DNA of 64,000 bases from DATAJX01 sp036261915 (GCA_036261915.1 DATAJX010000004.1:155061-219060), one strand, 5' to 3'; counted from the first letter of the stretch, positions 24,287 to 35,848 are shown. Notes: a model not told the origin generated them from the sequence alone. Translations and numbers: made by a program.

Positions 24287-25003
24287 TTATTGGACCCAGT
24301 AGATATCGGCGCGGCCGTTGCTGCCGCGCGAGCCCGCGGCACCTACGATAACCTGCACGACGCTGCCCCCGGCAGGCGCGCCGGCCGTGCCTGCGATGAA
24401 ATCCTTGCGGGTGAAGCCGCCGCTGCCGCCATAATAATAGAGATAGTTATTGCCACCCTGGGGCCCGCCGCCGGCAATGGTGTAATCGCCGCCGCCGCCG
24501 CCGCCCGACGTGCCACGGCCGCTTACACGGCCGGCATAACCGGTACCGCAACCGCCTGGGCCCGCGCCGCCGCCGCCGGCCCAGATGCTGCCGAAGCTGG
24601 TGGTGGTGCCCGCGGTGCAACCGCCACTGGCCCCGAAAAGATAAATGGAAAGCATGGTGTAAGAGGGCGGGATGGTGAAGCTGAATGTGCCGGGCGTGGT
24701 GAACGACTGGCTGAACGGGCCGGCCACCAGGGTGGCGCTGGTGCCGCCGGAAACCTGGATGCAGCTGCCAGTATCGCTGTTATAGAGCTGTTTGCTTTGG
24801 GCGCACACGATGGTGGCGCTGACCTGCTGGCCGATGGTCGACATGCTGGTGTTGGCGGTGCTGAGCACCACCTGCTGGATGGAGGAGGCGGCGGTTTTAT
24901 TGTTGTTGGCGGTGGGGGTGGCGGTTTTTTCGAGCGCATACCCGTGGGGGGCTGTTAAAACAGCCAGTGGCAGTAATGCCCAAGGCCATCGATGCTGCGG
25001 CAT
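24287..25003 (-). CDS. Secreted glycine-rich protein (trio gene 1)
   Basis: A 238-residue exported protein with signal peptide MPQHRWPWALLPLAVLTAPH and cleavage near GYA. A helical part (SSIQQVVLSTANTSMSTIGQ) is followed by VCAQSKQLYNSDTGSCIQV. The C-terminal half is a glycine-rich beta domain: FTTPGTFSFTIPPSYTMLSI, then Gly runs, ending VVQVIVGAAGSRG ... DIYWVQ. The same kind of domain forms most of the 58041-59279 protein and is common in phage and bacterial tail or surface proteins. It heads the trio operon and is divergent from the autotransporter gene. Confidence 0.65.
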   Translation of the reverse strand: MPQHRWPWALLPLAVLTAPHGYALEKTATPTANNNKTAASSIQQVVLSTANTSMSTIGQQVSATIVCAQSKQLYNSDTGSCIQVSGGTSATLVAGPFSQSFTTPGTFSFTIPPSYTMLSIYLFGASGGCTAGTTTSFGSIWAGGGGAGPGGCGTGYAGRVSGRGTSGGGGGGDYTIAGGGPQGGNNYLYYYGGSGGFTRKDFIAGTAGAPAGGSVVQVIVGAAGSRGSNGRADIYWVQ

Positions 25004-25218
25004 GCCTTTTTATGTAAATGAAAAATAAGTATAACTGACAGTAAGCAGGAGAAAATGGCTTGTTTGAGGAGGATGGTGTGTGGTTTCCCTGTAGTAAAAA
25101 TACCGCGCCGGCAGGTCAGGTTAACAGGTGGATTCTGCTAAGCGTTTGATTTGGATGATGGGAGGTTGTTCGATGGAAGCATGACCAAAGAACAAAATCC
25201 TTAAAGAAGCTACGCACC

Positions 25219-27429
25219 GTGAACTTTTTGCGCTTTGTTTCCCGACCAGGCCGCAGTTTGAACAGCCTGATGACGATGATGGCGATGGTTGCCGGCTTAA
25301 GCCTGAGTACGGGGCAGGTCATGGCCGCGGCCTGTGCCAACAACACCAGCCCCGGTGCGGATTGCGACACCCTTAACGTGACCGCCAATACCGGTACGGT
25401 CACTATAGGAAGCGGCATTACCGTGACGGGGTCGTGGGCGGTACGGGTTCAGAGCATCAGCCTGACCACGCTGAACAATGCGGGCACCATTTCGGGCTCG
25501 GACCGGGGTATTCATAGCAACAGCGGCGGCGGTATTGGCACCGTGAACAACACGGGATCGATCGAGGCGGGGAACCGGGCCTTTGAAAATGCCTTTAACA
25601 GCACCATCGGTACCATCAACAACAGCGGTACGATCGAGGCTGCGACCATTATCAACAACGTGTTTTCGGCCCATGTTGGCACCTTTGACAACGCCGGCAC
25701 CGTTACGGCAGGCAGCAACGCCTTTTTGAATTACAGTTCGAGCATTGATCTCATCAGCAACACCGGCACCATCACCGCCGGGCAATATGTGCTGAGCAAT
25801 GACAGCGATTCCAGCGTCACCACCATTCGCAACAGCGGTACGATCTCGGGGGGCACCTACAGCGTTTACAACAACGGGTATGTAGGCAGCATCAGCAATA
25901 CCGGGTCGTTTGGGGCCATATATAACAGCAACAGCGGCCGCATGGGCAGCATTTACAACACCGGCAACATCAGCAAGCTGGAGAACGGCCAGGGCGGCGC
26001 CAATCCGCTGGCTTACAGCGGCGTACTGCCCGACGTTTACAACATCATTATTACCAGCCCGACCGTGTACGGCCAGCTTTCGGCCACCAGCGTGACCAGC
26101 AAGACGGCGTTCGGCATCAGCGCCGATTCGACCGTGAAGGTGAACACTTATACGGCGGTGCTGAGCGGCCTGACCAGCGGCAACCTGGTGAGCACCACCG
26201 GCATATATGGTGATTATAACTGGACGCTGAACGAAACCGGCATGGGTACCAGCGTGTGGAACCTGGTGCTGACCTGCCGCGCCGGGCATACCTGTGTGGG
26301 CGGCGCCAGCCTGGATATTTTACAATCGGTGCTAAACCAGGGCGGTGCAGGCACCGGTGCGGCCAACGTGCTGAACCTGCTGGTGAGCGGCAGCCCCAGC
26401 GGGGACATGGGTGCGGTATCGACCGCATTTTCGGCGCTTTCGGGCGATGCGGCGGTAGCCGATGCCTTGAACCAGACCCTACCCACCCTGGCAGGTGGCG
26501 CCACCACCGCCAGTTTGCAGGCGCTGAACACCACCAGCCAGATCGTGCAGGCCCGCCAAGGTGGGCTGACCGGCCTTTCCACCGGCGACCGCATGCTGAC
26601 CGACCAGGCGCTGTGGGTTAAACCTTTTGGTACGTGGTCGGACCAGGGGGCCAAAAACGGCATAACCGGTTACAGCGCCACTACCGCCGGGTTGATCGGC
26701 GGCGTGGATGGTGAATTTGCCGAGGCCTGGCGTTTGGGTGGCGCGCTTTCGTATGCCCATACCGACGTAAATGGCGATGACGGGCGCAATAACGTGAATG
26801 TCGATTCGTATCAGGTTATGGGTTACGGCAGCTATAAGGTAGATGCCGACACCGAGGCCAATATGCAGCTTGGGGTTGGCATCAATCGCAACGATAGTAG
26901 CCGGCGTATTGTGTTTGGCGGCCTGGACCGTACCGCCGGGGCCGACTACAACAGCTACAGCCTTAATGTAGGCGGCGGGCTGGGGCGGATATACAACCTG
27001 GGGCAGGCGACCCGTGTGGTGCCGTCGGTGCGTATGGATTACACCCTGATGCGGGCCGAAAGCTACACCGAGACCGGTGCAGGCGGCTTGAGCCTGAATG
27101 TGAAGGCGCAGACCGTTGATCAGCTGATACCCGCGGTGCAGGCCAAGCTTGACCACGACATGGGCGATGGCTTTAATCTGGGCCTGAACGCCGGTGCCGG
27201 TTACGATGTGTTGAACGGTCGTAATTCGGTGACCTCGAGCTATGTGGGCGGTGGAGCGGCGTTTGTGACCCAGGGGCTGCAATCTTCGCCCTGGGTGGTG
27301 CGCAGCGGGCTGGGCGTAAACTACAAGCCGGACGATATTTACGAGGTATCGGCCCGTTATGACCGCGAGGACCGTGGCGGCGACTTTGATGCGCAGACGG
27401 TGTCGGTGAAGGTGCGCATGCGGTTTTAA
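25219..27429 (+). CDS. Type V autotransporter with Asn/Thr-rich beta-helix passenger
   Basis: A 736-residue outer-membrane protein. GTG at 25219 is used (an ATG at 25270 is possible). The signal region ends near GQVMAA. The passenger (about 35-440) is a repetitive NNxGTI / NTGSI beta-solenoid, such as TLNNAGTISGSD and TINNSGTIEA. The last about 270 residues are an autotransporter barrel: ALWVKPFGTWSDQGAKNG, GGVDGEFAEAWRLGGALSYA, ending VSVKVRMRF with the terminal Phe. The passenger is probably displayed or released at the surface. Divergent from the secreted trio with a 215-bp shared upstream region. Confidence 0.9.
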   Translation: MNFLRFVSRPGRSLNSLMTMMAMVAGLSLSTGQVMAAACANNTSPGADCDTLNVTANTGTVTIGSGITVTGSWAVRVQSISLTTLNNAGTISGSDRGIHSNSGGGIGTVNNTGSIEAGNRAFENAFNSTIGTINNSGTIEAATIINNVFSAHVGTFDNAGTVTAGSNAFLNYSSSIDLISNTGTITAGQYVLSNDSDSSVTTIRNSGTISGGTYSVYNNGYVGSISNTGSFGAIYNSNSGRMGSIYNTGNISKLENGQGGANPLAYSGVLPDVYNIIITSPTVYGQLSATSVTSKTAFGISADSTVKVNTYTAVLSGLTSGNLVSTTGIYGDYNWTLNETGMGTSVWNLVLTCRAGHTCVGGASLDILQSVLNQGGAGTGAANVLNLLVSGSPSGDMGAVSTAFSALSGDAAVADALNQTLPTLAGGATTASLQALNTTSQIVQARQGGLTGLSTGDRMLTDQALWVKPFGTWSDQGAKNGITGYSATTAGLIGGVDGEFAEAWRLGGALSYAHTDVNGDDGRNNVNVDSYQVMGYGSYKVDADTEANMQLGVGINRNDSSRRIVFGGLDRTAGADYNSYSLNVGGGLGRIYNLGQATRVVPSVRMDYTLMRAESYTETGAGGLSLNVKAQTVDQLIPAVQAKLDHDMGDGFNLGLNAGAGYDVLNGRNSVTSSYVGGGAAFVTQGLQSSPWVVRSGLGVNYKPDDIYEVSARYDREDRGGDFDAQTVSVKVRMRF

Positions 27430-27546
27430 CCAAAACCTGCGCCGGAAACGCTTGCGTGGGGGTGACGGGCTTATTACTATATAGATGACCTATATACGTT
27501 TGATATCTTCGCCTTCGTGTCGTCCTCTCGTTATGGAGAACCCGAT

Positions 27547-27873
27547 ATGTTACAGCTCAGAGCCCTGGATATTCCTATTCCACAGGGAATTATCAGCTAC
27601 GCCGAGGCCCTCAGGACCGATGCCAGCCAGCGTTTGCGGGCCCGCATGGGGGTTGCGAGCGTGAATGTGCTGTATCGGCGGCCTGACCGCCCCTGGTTGT
27701 TGCAGCAATATATGCACCAGCACGATGATGACCTGGATTTTTTGCCCCGCAGCCTGGCGTTCATCGATTTCTGGCGGCGCGAATTGCATGGCAGATTGGA
27801 GGCGGTGGAGATTGAAACCAGCGCACCCGGGGCCGGTTACAGGGCTGCGGGCTTCTTCAGATCGCTTAACTGA
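27547..27873 (+). CDS. usg: Usg family protein
   Basis: A 108-residue protein of the alphaproteobacterial Usg family. Matching blocks are VLYRRPDRPWLLQQYMHQ, DDDLDFLPRSLAFIDFWRRE and LHGRLEAVEI. Usg was first noted near trp genes, and its function is not established. The ATG at 27547 has GGAG at good spacing. The open frame to 27517 is not needed. An AT-rich promoter-like stretch with two CTATATA motifs precedes it (27470-27500). Confidence 0.85.
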   Translation: MLQLRALDIPIPQGIISYAEALRTDASQRLRARMGVASVNVLYRRPDRPWLLQQYMHQHDDDLDFLPRSLAFIDFWRRELHGRLEAVEIETSAPGAGYRAAGFFRSLN

Positions 27874-27890
27874 CAACTTAGATCGTACAC

Positions 27891-27925
27891 GGCGGCCTGC
27901 TTTATTCAGCAGGCCGCCTCTTTGT
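27891..27925 (+). terminator. Rho-independent terminator
   Basis: An 11-bp stem GGCGGCCTGCT / AGCAGGCCGCC followed by a T-rich tract. It ends usg and isolates the rRNA operon. Confidence 0.85.
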
Positions 27926-27981
27926 TTTCAATCACTTCCAAAATATATCGCAAAAACGTCAATAAATCGTAAAAACGGGTG

Positions 27982-28010
27982 TTGACACCGGAAGGGGGAA
28001 CGTCTAGAGA
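27982..28010 (+). promoter_or_regulatory. rRNA operon promoter
   Basis: A consensus -35 TTGACA (27982-27987), 17-bp spacer and TAGAGA (28005-28010), about 270 bp upstream of 23S. A second TTGACA lies at 28178-28183 with a poor -10. Confidence 0.6.
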
Positions 28011-28049
28011 ACCCCCCGCTGCAGCGGTTTGAAAGAACCGGCTCGCAGA

Positions 28050-28060
28050 AGCTCTTTGAT
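28050..28060 (+). promoter_or_regulatory. boxA-like antitermination site in rRNA leader
   Basis: AGCTCTTTGAT closely resembles rrn boxA, the NusB/S10 binding site. It is followed by an imperfect hairpin GGCATTG ... CAATGCC (about 28097-28145). Leader elements of this sort normally precede 16S; here they precede 23S directly. Confidence 0.55.
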
Positions 28061-28281
28061 ATTTGTATAGGAAGTCGAAAACTCCAAATAGCCGTTTGGC
28101 ATTGGGAAGGCTGGCCCTGTTTCATAGCTGGGCTGGTTCAATGCCAGACAAATTAAGTAATTAAATCGAGGCGCAGGTTGACAACATGACCTGTGTCTTG
28201 ATCAAGGTATGCTCTTGAGCTGACGACAGAACGAGGGTGCAGAAATGCATTTGAGCTCTGCCGGCAGCGGCGAAGCAAAAT

Positions 28282-31016
<2,735 letters not shown>

Positions 31017-31099
31017 TTAACTTTGCTTAGCCGATTGCCGGCAGAGCCCAAGTGCAGAATACCTTGATCAATTAATTACCCATTGGATGGAGTTTTCGA

Positions 31100-31271
31100 C
31101 ACAAACAGCTAACCGAAGGAGAAAATCTCCTTGGTGATCATGGCGGAGGTTTAAAACCCGTTCCCATTCCGAACACGGCAGTGAAGCCCTCCTGCGGCGA
31201 TGGTAGTTTGTCTTAAGGCACGCGAGAGTAGCGCGTTGCCAAGGCTTTTCTTCTTCGGTTAGCTGTTTGTG
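31100..31271 (+). repeat. Long processing stem enclosing 5S rRNA
   Basis: Arms at 31100-31125 and 31246-31271 pair over about 26 bp, with a perfect 18-bp core CACAAACAGCTAACCGAA / TTCGGTTAGCTGTTTGTG and then mostly paired bases up to the 5S. Such a stem is a natural RNase III or RNase E type processing site. Confidence 0.8.
31128..31245 (+). rRNA. rrf: 5S ribosomal RNA
   Basis: About 118 nt between paired ends CCTTGG and CCAAGG. Conserved features include CCCGTTCCCATTCCGAACACG (loops B and C) and GCGAGAGTAGCGCGTTGCC. It lies about 110 bp after 23S and is enclosed by a long inverted repeat (31100-31271). Confidence 0.95.
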
Positions 31272-31300
31272 AAAAAGCTTCCTGTACAAATCTCAAATTT

Positions 31301-31330
31301 AAAGCCCCTCCGCAAGGAGGGGCTTTTTTG
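31301..31330. terminator. rRNA operon terminator, bidirectional
   Basis: An 11-bp stem AAAGCCCCTCC / GGAGGGGCTTT with loop GCAA and following T tract. It serves the rRNA operon and the minus-strand small gene at 31342. Confidence 0.85.
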
Positions 31331-31341
31331 TTGGTACCCGG

Positions 31342-31494
31342 CTATTGCTGGGCGTTGTTTTTGGGGCTTGCTGCCTGTTGCTGCAGCCGGACGTCGAGGC
31401 CCAGGCGCCAGTTGTTGCTGGGTTGCTGGGGTGCCGCAGCGGGAGGGGTGTCGTCGGACAGGGCGTGCTGGCTTTGCATGGTGCGATGGGACAT
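31342..31494 (-). CDS. Small 50-residue hydrophilic protein
   Basis: A short minus-strand ORF starting at 31494 with AAGGA 9 nt upstream. The peptide begins MSHRTMQSQHALSDDTPPAA, continues PQQPSNNWRLGLDVRLQQQA and ends PKNNAQQ. Pro, Gln and Asn are abundant, so it is probably unstructured. GC-rich third positions and a terminator directly downstream favour a real gene. No family recognised. It lies downstream of kup on the same strand after a 147-bp gap. Confidence 0.45.
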   Translation of the reverse strand: MSHRTMQSQHALSDDTPPAAAPQQPSNNWRLGLDVRLQQQAASPKNNAQQ

Positions 31495-31641
31495 GGCAGG
31501 GCATCCTTGTGCGGTGAGAGGGAATCTGACGAAACGCGACGCAACTTAGATGCCCCCGAGCCTGCGCCTGGCGGCGGCAGCCTGTCTAGTGAGGCTGGGG
31601 GCTGGGCTGCCCTATACCTGGGTGGGTGTGGCAAAAAGTGC

Positions 31642-33522
31642 CTACATCTCGACCTGCACGCCTACTTCAACGACCTGTTCGGGCGGCAACTTGTAGAAGT
31701 CGGTGGCGTCTTCGGCCAGTTTGCTCATGCCGATGAAGAGGTGGTCTTGCCATAGGGGTAGCCCCACATGCGGGGAGGCCTTGAGGCTGCGGTGGGTAAG
31801 GAAGTAGGTGACCGGCTGGCCGTCGGTGGCTGGCAGCAGCCCGCCCATGTGGGCGGTGACCATGGCGGCGGGGATATCGGGGCTTTCCATGTAGCCGAAG
31901 GTGATCTGCATGCGCGAAAAATCTTTGTCGATGGGCACCACGGCCACCCTCTGCTCGTGCGGCACGCGGGGCACGTCGAGGGTGCGGATGTTAAGTACCA
32001 CGTTGTGCTGGTGCAGTACGTCGTTGTGGCGGATGTTGTGCAGCAGCGCGATGGGCGCGTGCTGCGTATCGCCCACCAGCCACACCGCCATGCCGGGCAC
32101 GCGGGCCAGTTTTTTACGGTCGAGCGCCCGCATCCAGCGGTCGAGCGCGGGCAGGTTCATCACCGTGCGCTGGTAGAGGAACTTGCTGCCCTGTACCCAG
32201 GTGACCATCAGCACGCTGACGCTGAGGCCGATGGTGAGCGGCAGCCAGGCGCCGCTTTCGAGCTTGAGGATATTGGCGCACCAGAAGCCGAGGTCGATGA
32301 GGATGAACGGCACCACCAGCACCATGGCCTCGAACATCGAGCGGTGCCACCGCAGTCGCATGACCATGAACAGCAGCAGGCAGGTGAGCAGCATGTTGGT
32401 GGCCACCGCGATGCCGTAGGCGTGCGCCAAGTTAGCCGAACTGCCGAACCCCGCCACCAGCAGCAAGATGCCCACTGCCAGCCAGCGGTTGAGCTTGGGG
32501 CAGTAGATCTGGCCGCTTTGCTTGTCGGAGGTGTGTAAAAACTCAAGCCGCGGGATAAGCCCCAGGGCCACCGCCTGATGGGCCAGCGAAAACGCGCCGG
32601 TGATGACTGCCTGACTGGCAATGATCGTGGCCGCCGTGGCCATGAGGATGACAGGGATGAGCAGTTCTGGCGGCAGCAGGAAGAAAAAAGGGTTTTCCAT
32701 GGTTTCGGGCCGGGCCACCACCAGCGCGGCCTGACCCATGTAGTTGAGCAAAAGTGCGGGGAAAACCAGCAGCAGCCAGGCTCGCCGGATGGGGGTGCGG
32801 CCGAAGTGGCCGAGGTCGGTGTACATGGCTTCAGCCCCGGTGACGGCCAGAAAAACCGCGCCCGCCGCCAGCAGGGCGGTGTGGCCGTGATTGACCAAAA
32901 AGTGCACCGCGTAGTTGGGGTTGATGGCTTTGAGCACGCCGGGGTTATCGATGATGTTGAGCACCCCGCCCCCCGCCAGCAGCGCAAACCAGCACAGCAT
33001 GATGGGCCCGAACCACGTGCCCATGACGCCCGTGCCCTTGCGCTGTGCTGCAAACAGCAACAGCAAAATAAGCAGGCTGAGCGGCACCACGTAGGGTTCG
33101 AAACCAGCGTTGGCCAGCGTGAGGCCTTCGACCGCGCTAAGCACCGAAATGGCCGGGGTGATAAGGGCATCGCCCAAGAACATGGCTGCGCCCCCCACAC
33201 CTAGCCACAGCACCACCCGCGCATGGCGCGCCAAGGGCTGCTGGGCTAGCGCGAACAGGCTGAGGATGCCGCCTTCGCCTTTGTTATCGGCCCGCAGCAG
33301 CAGGCCCACGTATTTAAGCGTGACCGTGGTGAACAGAGCCCAGATGATGAGGCTGACCACGCCGTACACCGTGGCCTCGCTGGCGTCGCCGCCGGCCTTG
33401 ACCGCCTCGCGCAGGGCATACAGCGGGCTGGTGCCGATATCGCCGAACACCACGCCCAGGGCGCCCAGCGCCAGCGCTTTCCACGCGGTGGGGGGTTGGC
33501 TGGAGGTCGAAACTTCGGACAT
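31642..33522 (-). CDS. kup: Kup-type potassium uptake transporter
   Basis: A 626-residue inner-membrane K+ transporter (KUP/HAK/KT family, probably K+/H+ symport). The start at 33522 (MSEVSTSSQPPTAWKALALG) gives the usual family length. Signature blocks are GALGVVFGDIGTSPLYALRE, LRADNKGEGGILSLFALAQQ, GDALITPAISVLSAVEGL, GAEAMYTDLGHFGRTPIRRA, NYMGQAALV and ASQAVITGAFSLAHQAVALG. About 12 helices are followed by a soluble C-terminal domain. No other potassium genes are nearby. Confidence 0.95.
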   Translation of the reverse strand: MSEVSTSSQPPTAWKALALGALGVVFGDIGTSPLYALREAVKAGGDASEATVYGVVSLIIWALFTTVTLKYVGLLLRADNKGEGGILSLFALAQQPLARHARVVLWLGVGGAAMFLGDALITPAISVLSAVEGLTLANAGFEPYVVPLSLLILLLLFAAQRKGTGVMGTWFGPIMLCWFALLAGGGVLNIIDNPGVLKAINPNYAVHFLVNHGHTALLAAGAVFLAVTGAEAMYTDLGHFGRTPIRRAWLLLVFPALLLNYMGQAALVVARPETMENPFFFLLPPELLIPVILMATAATIIASQAVITGAFSLAHQAVALGLIPRLEFLHTSDKQSGQIYCPKLNRWLAVGILLLVAGFGSSANLAHAYGIAVATNMLLTCLLLFMVMRLRWHRSMFEAMVLVVPFILIDLGFWCANILKLESGAWLPLTIGLSVSVLMVTWVQGSKFLYQRTVMNLPALDRWMRALDRKKLARVPGMAVWLVGDTQHAPIALLHNIRHNDVLHQHNVVLNIRTLDVPRVPHEQRVAVVPIDKDFSRMQITFGYMESPDIPAAMVTAHMGGLLPATDGQPVTYFLTHRSLKASPHVGLPLWQDHLFIGMSKLAEDATDFYKLPPEQVVEVGVQVEM

Positions 33523-33619
33523 GGCTTTTATAATAGCCCCTCTATTGGGGGTTGTGTGCGCGTTGCCCATGCCGTAGGCTCTGCCCGAATAAATAAGCCA
33601 CAATAAGAGGATAACCCTT

Positions 33620-34342
33620 ATGGCCCTGACCACCCAAACCGAAGCGCAGACCAGCCTGGCAGGCGTGCTGCTGCTGGGTGTTTCGCTGGTTGCCGCCGCC
33701 TATGTGCTGGGGCACCAGATCGCTACATTCCGCCTGAGCGACAGCACCATTACCGTGCGCGGGGCCGCCGAGCTGGCTGTGCAGGCCGACGTGGCCACCT
33801 GGAGTTTGGGTCTGAACAGCGCTGCCGACACGCTGGCCGTCGCCCAGCAGAACATGGCCGCCAGCATGAAGGGTTTGCAGACTTACCTGGTTGAACAGGG
33901 TATTCCCGCCGCCGACATTGAACCTCAAACCGTGAGCGTGGCCGACGCGCTGACTAACCAATATGCGCAGGGCCGTGGTGCGCGCTTTGCCATTACCGGC
34001 GGTCTGACCGTGCGCACCGGCAAGCTGGATGCCGTGCAGAAAGCAAAGCTGAACCTGGCCGAATTGCTGACCCGCAACGTGGCCTTGGCCAGCAGCAACG
34101 GCCCCAACTATAGCTACACCAAGCTGAACGACGACAAGCCCAAGCTGGTGGGCGAAGCCACCCAGGCCGCCCGCGCCAGTGCCGAGCAGTTTGCCGCCGA
34201 TGCCGGTGTGCGGCTGGGCGACATCAAGAGCGCGCGCCAGGGCAGTGTGGAAATTCTGGGCCGCGACACCTTTACCAGCGAGGCCGAGCAGGTGGGCAAG
34301 GTGCTGCGCGTTGTTACCACCATTGATTACCTGATCAAATAA
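33620..34342 (+). CDS. SIMPL (DUF541) domain protein, membrane-anchored
   Basis: A 240-residue protein with an N-terminal hydrophobic segment (SLAGVLLLGVSLVAAAYVLG) acting as anchor or uncleaved signal. A SIMPL domain follows: STITVRGAAELAVQADVATW, DIEPQTVSV, RFAITGGLTVRTGKLDAVQK, then YSYTKLNDDKPKLVGEATQA and the C-terminal LRVVTTIDYLIK. SIMPL proteins are periplasmic and of uncertain biochemical role; they have been linked to oxidative stress tolerance in some species. A second SIMPL gene starts 19 bp downstream. Confidence 0.85.
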   Translation: MALTTQTEAQTSLAGVLLLGVSLVAAAYVLGHQIATFRLSDSTITVRGAAELAVQADVATWSLGLNSAADTLAVAQQNMAASMKGLQTYLVEQGIPAADIEPQTVSVADALTNQYAQGRGARFAITGGLTVRTGKLDAVQKAKLNLAELLTRNVALASSNGPNYSYTKLNDDKPKLVGEATQAARASAEQFAADAGVRLGDIKSARQGSVEILGRDTFTSEAEQVGKVLRVVTTIDYLIK

Positions 34343-34361
34343 AACCAAAGGAGAACCAATC

Positions 34362-35111
34362 ATGCACCGTACCCCCCGCCTTATATTGACCGCCGCCCTG
34401 CTGGCCCTGCCGCTGGGCCTGCATGCCGCCGACCGTAACGACCGCGAAGGTGCCGCTTACTGGCAAAGCGTGACCGTGGTGAACCTGAGCGCCGACGCCC
34501 GCCGCACCGTGACCGCCGACAAGCTGACCGCCAATGTGAGCATTGAGCGCGATGCCAAGGACGCCGCCGGCGCGCAGGCCTACGTGAACGAAAAAATGCA
34601 ACTGGCCAAGGTGGCCGTGGGCGATGTTGCCGGGGTGAAATTTGAAACCGGTGGCTACAACACCTACCAGACCAACAACGGCGTGGGCCCCGACGGCAAG
34701 CCGCTGGGTGCCTCAAAATGGCACGCCCGGCAGGATGTGACCCTGAGCGGCGGCAAGCCCGAAGACCTGACCAGGCTGGTGAGCCGCCTGCAGGGCATGG
34801 GCTTTGCGGTGCAGGGGCTGGGCTATTCTCTTTCGCAGGAAAAGAACGACGAAGTGCGCGAAAGCCTGGTGAATGAAGCGCTGGATAACATCAAGGCCAA
34901 GGCGCAAAAAATGGCCGACCACCTGGGCATGAAGAACGTGCGTTATGCCACCATCAACCTGGGTGGGGACAACGGCATTGTGCGCCCCATGATGTACGCC
35001 CGCGCGGCCATGGCTAAATCCGACATGGCCGAGAGCATGCCCGAGCCGGTGGCCACGGCGGGCACCGTTGATGTGCAGGTGAATGTGAATGCCGAAGTGC
35101 ACATGCGCTAA
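34362..35111 (+). CDS. SIMPL (DUF541) domain protein, secreted
   Basis: A 249-residue exported protein with signal peptide MHRTPRLILTAALLALPLGL and cleavage near HAA. SIMPL features are VVNLSADARRTVTADKLTAN, GVKFETGGYNTYQTN, WHARQDVTLSG, YSLSQEKNDEVRESLVNEAL and VDVQVNVNAEVHM. AAAGGAGAA precedes the start. It shares the fold but little sequence with the upstream SIMPL gene, and the two are very probably cotranscribed, so they may work together in the periplasm. Confidence 0.85.
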   Translation: MHRTPRLILTAALLALPLGLHAADRNDREGAAYWQSVTVVNLSADARRTVTADKLTANVSIERDAKDAAGAQAYVNEKMQLAKVAVGDVAGVKFETGGYNTYQTNNGVGPDGKPLGASKWHARQDVTLSGGKPEDLTRLVSRLQGMGFAVQGLGYSLSQEKNDEVRESLVNEALDNIKAKAQKMADHLGMKNVRYATINLGGDNGIVRPMMYARAAMAKSDMAESMPEPVATAGTVDVQVNVNAEVHMR

Positions 35112-35224
35112 GTTAAAATAGCTTTTGGTTATGGGGGCTTAGGGCCCCCTTTTTACTTGACCGTTCAGCCGGGGGCGGGCAGGGTGCGCGGCAAGTGATA
35201 CCTTCTCTTTTTATGGAGTGACGC

Positions 35225-35806
35225 ATGCTTGTGAAAGCAAAACTTAGCCCCCAGGCACATATGCGGGACTTGGCTGCCCCTTTTGAAAAAGGACTGGCCA
35301 GGTTTGACGGCCTCCGCAAAAACACTGCTTTTTGCCGTACCGTGTTATGGCAGTTGCTGGTGTATCCCATCAGCTTGCCCGACAACCTGACGACCCCCGC
35401 GCGCGCCGTCACCCTCGCAACGGCCTATTATCCAGAGATGCGGACCGATGCCCAGCAGATGCTGGGATATGTCTTTCCATCACTGGACGTGGTGACCGGC
35501 TTTGCCCTGTACCTGGAAGAAACCTACGGCGGCGTGGGCGAAACCTGGCTGACAACCTTGGTTGAAGGGATAAGCCTGTGGCCAGACCCACCGCTGATCG
35601 ATAACCAGGCCAAGGCCAAAGCCTATATCGAAAGCCTGCTGCCGTATGTGAACAGTTTGCATGCGCGGCTGCTGGCCGTTATCAAGCCTGGCAAGCCGAG
35701 GTTGAAAGCGAGTTTGAGTGGTGGCGAAAAATCATGGCGGCCGCAATCGCCCCGGCAGATCGAACGCAATAAGGCCAAGACAGCGCGGCGTAAAAAGCCG
35801 AGCTGA
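35225..35806 (+). CDS. Hypothetical protein
   Basis: A 193-residue soluble protein with an ATG at 35225 preceded by GGAG. The sequence is largely helical (FALYLEETYGGVGETWLTTL, QAKAKAYIESLLPYVNSLHA) with a very basic C terminus (RQIERNKAKTARRKKPS) that could bind nucleic acid. No family recognised and no membrane segment. A clear terminator follows. Confidence 0.6.
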   Translation: MLVKAKLSPQAHMRDLAAPFEKGLARFDGLRKNTAFCRTVLWQLLVYPISLPDNLTTPARAVTLATAYYPEMRTDAQQMLGYVFPSLDVVTGFALYLEETYGGVGETWLTTLVEGISLWPDPPLIDNQAKAKAYIESLLPYVNSLHARLLAVIKPGKPRLKASLSGGEKSWRPQSPRQIERNKAKTARRKKPS

Positions 35807-35812
35807 AAAACC

Positions 35813-35848
35813 AAAGCCGCCCCTAACTTGGGGCGGCTGTTTTTTTGT
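35813..35848. terminator. Terminator between convergent genes
   Basis: The stem AGCCGCCCC / GGGGCGGCT with loop TAACTT is followed by T8. It separates the 35225 gene from flgH. Confidence 0.8.

Noticed and set aside
27926..28281. A possible 16S rRNA 3' end or spacer tRNA upstream of 23S
   Set aside because: No anti-Shine-Dalgarno end, no cloverleaf and no 16S landmarks could be found, only leader-like sequence.
31345..31755. A plus-strand 136-codon ORF after the rRNA terminator
   Set aside because: It runs antisense into the end of kup, has no ribosome-binding site and has Cys/Gly-rich low-complexity content. The minus-strand 50-residue ORF fits better.
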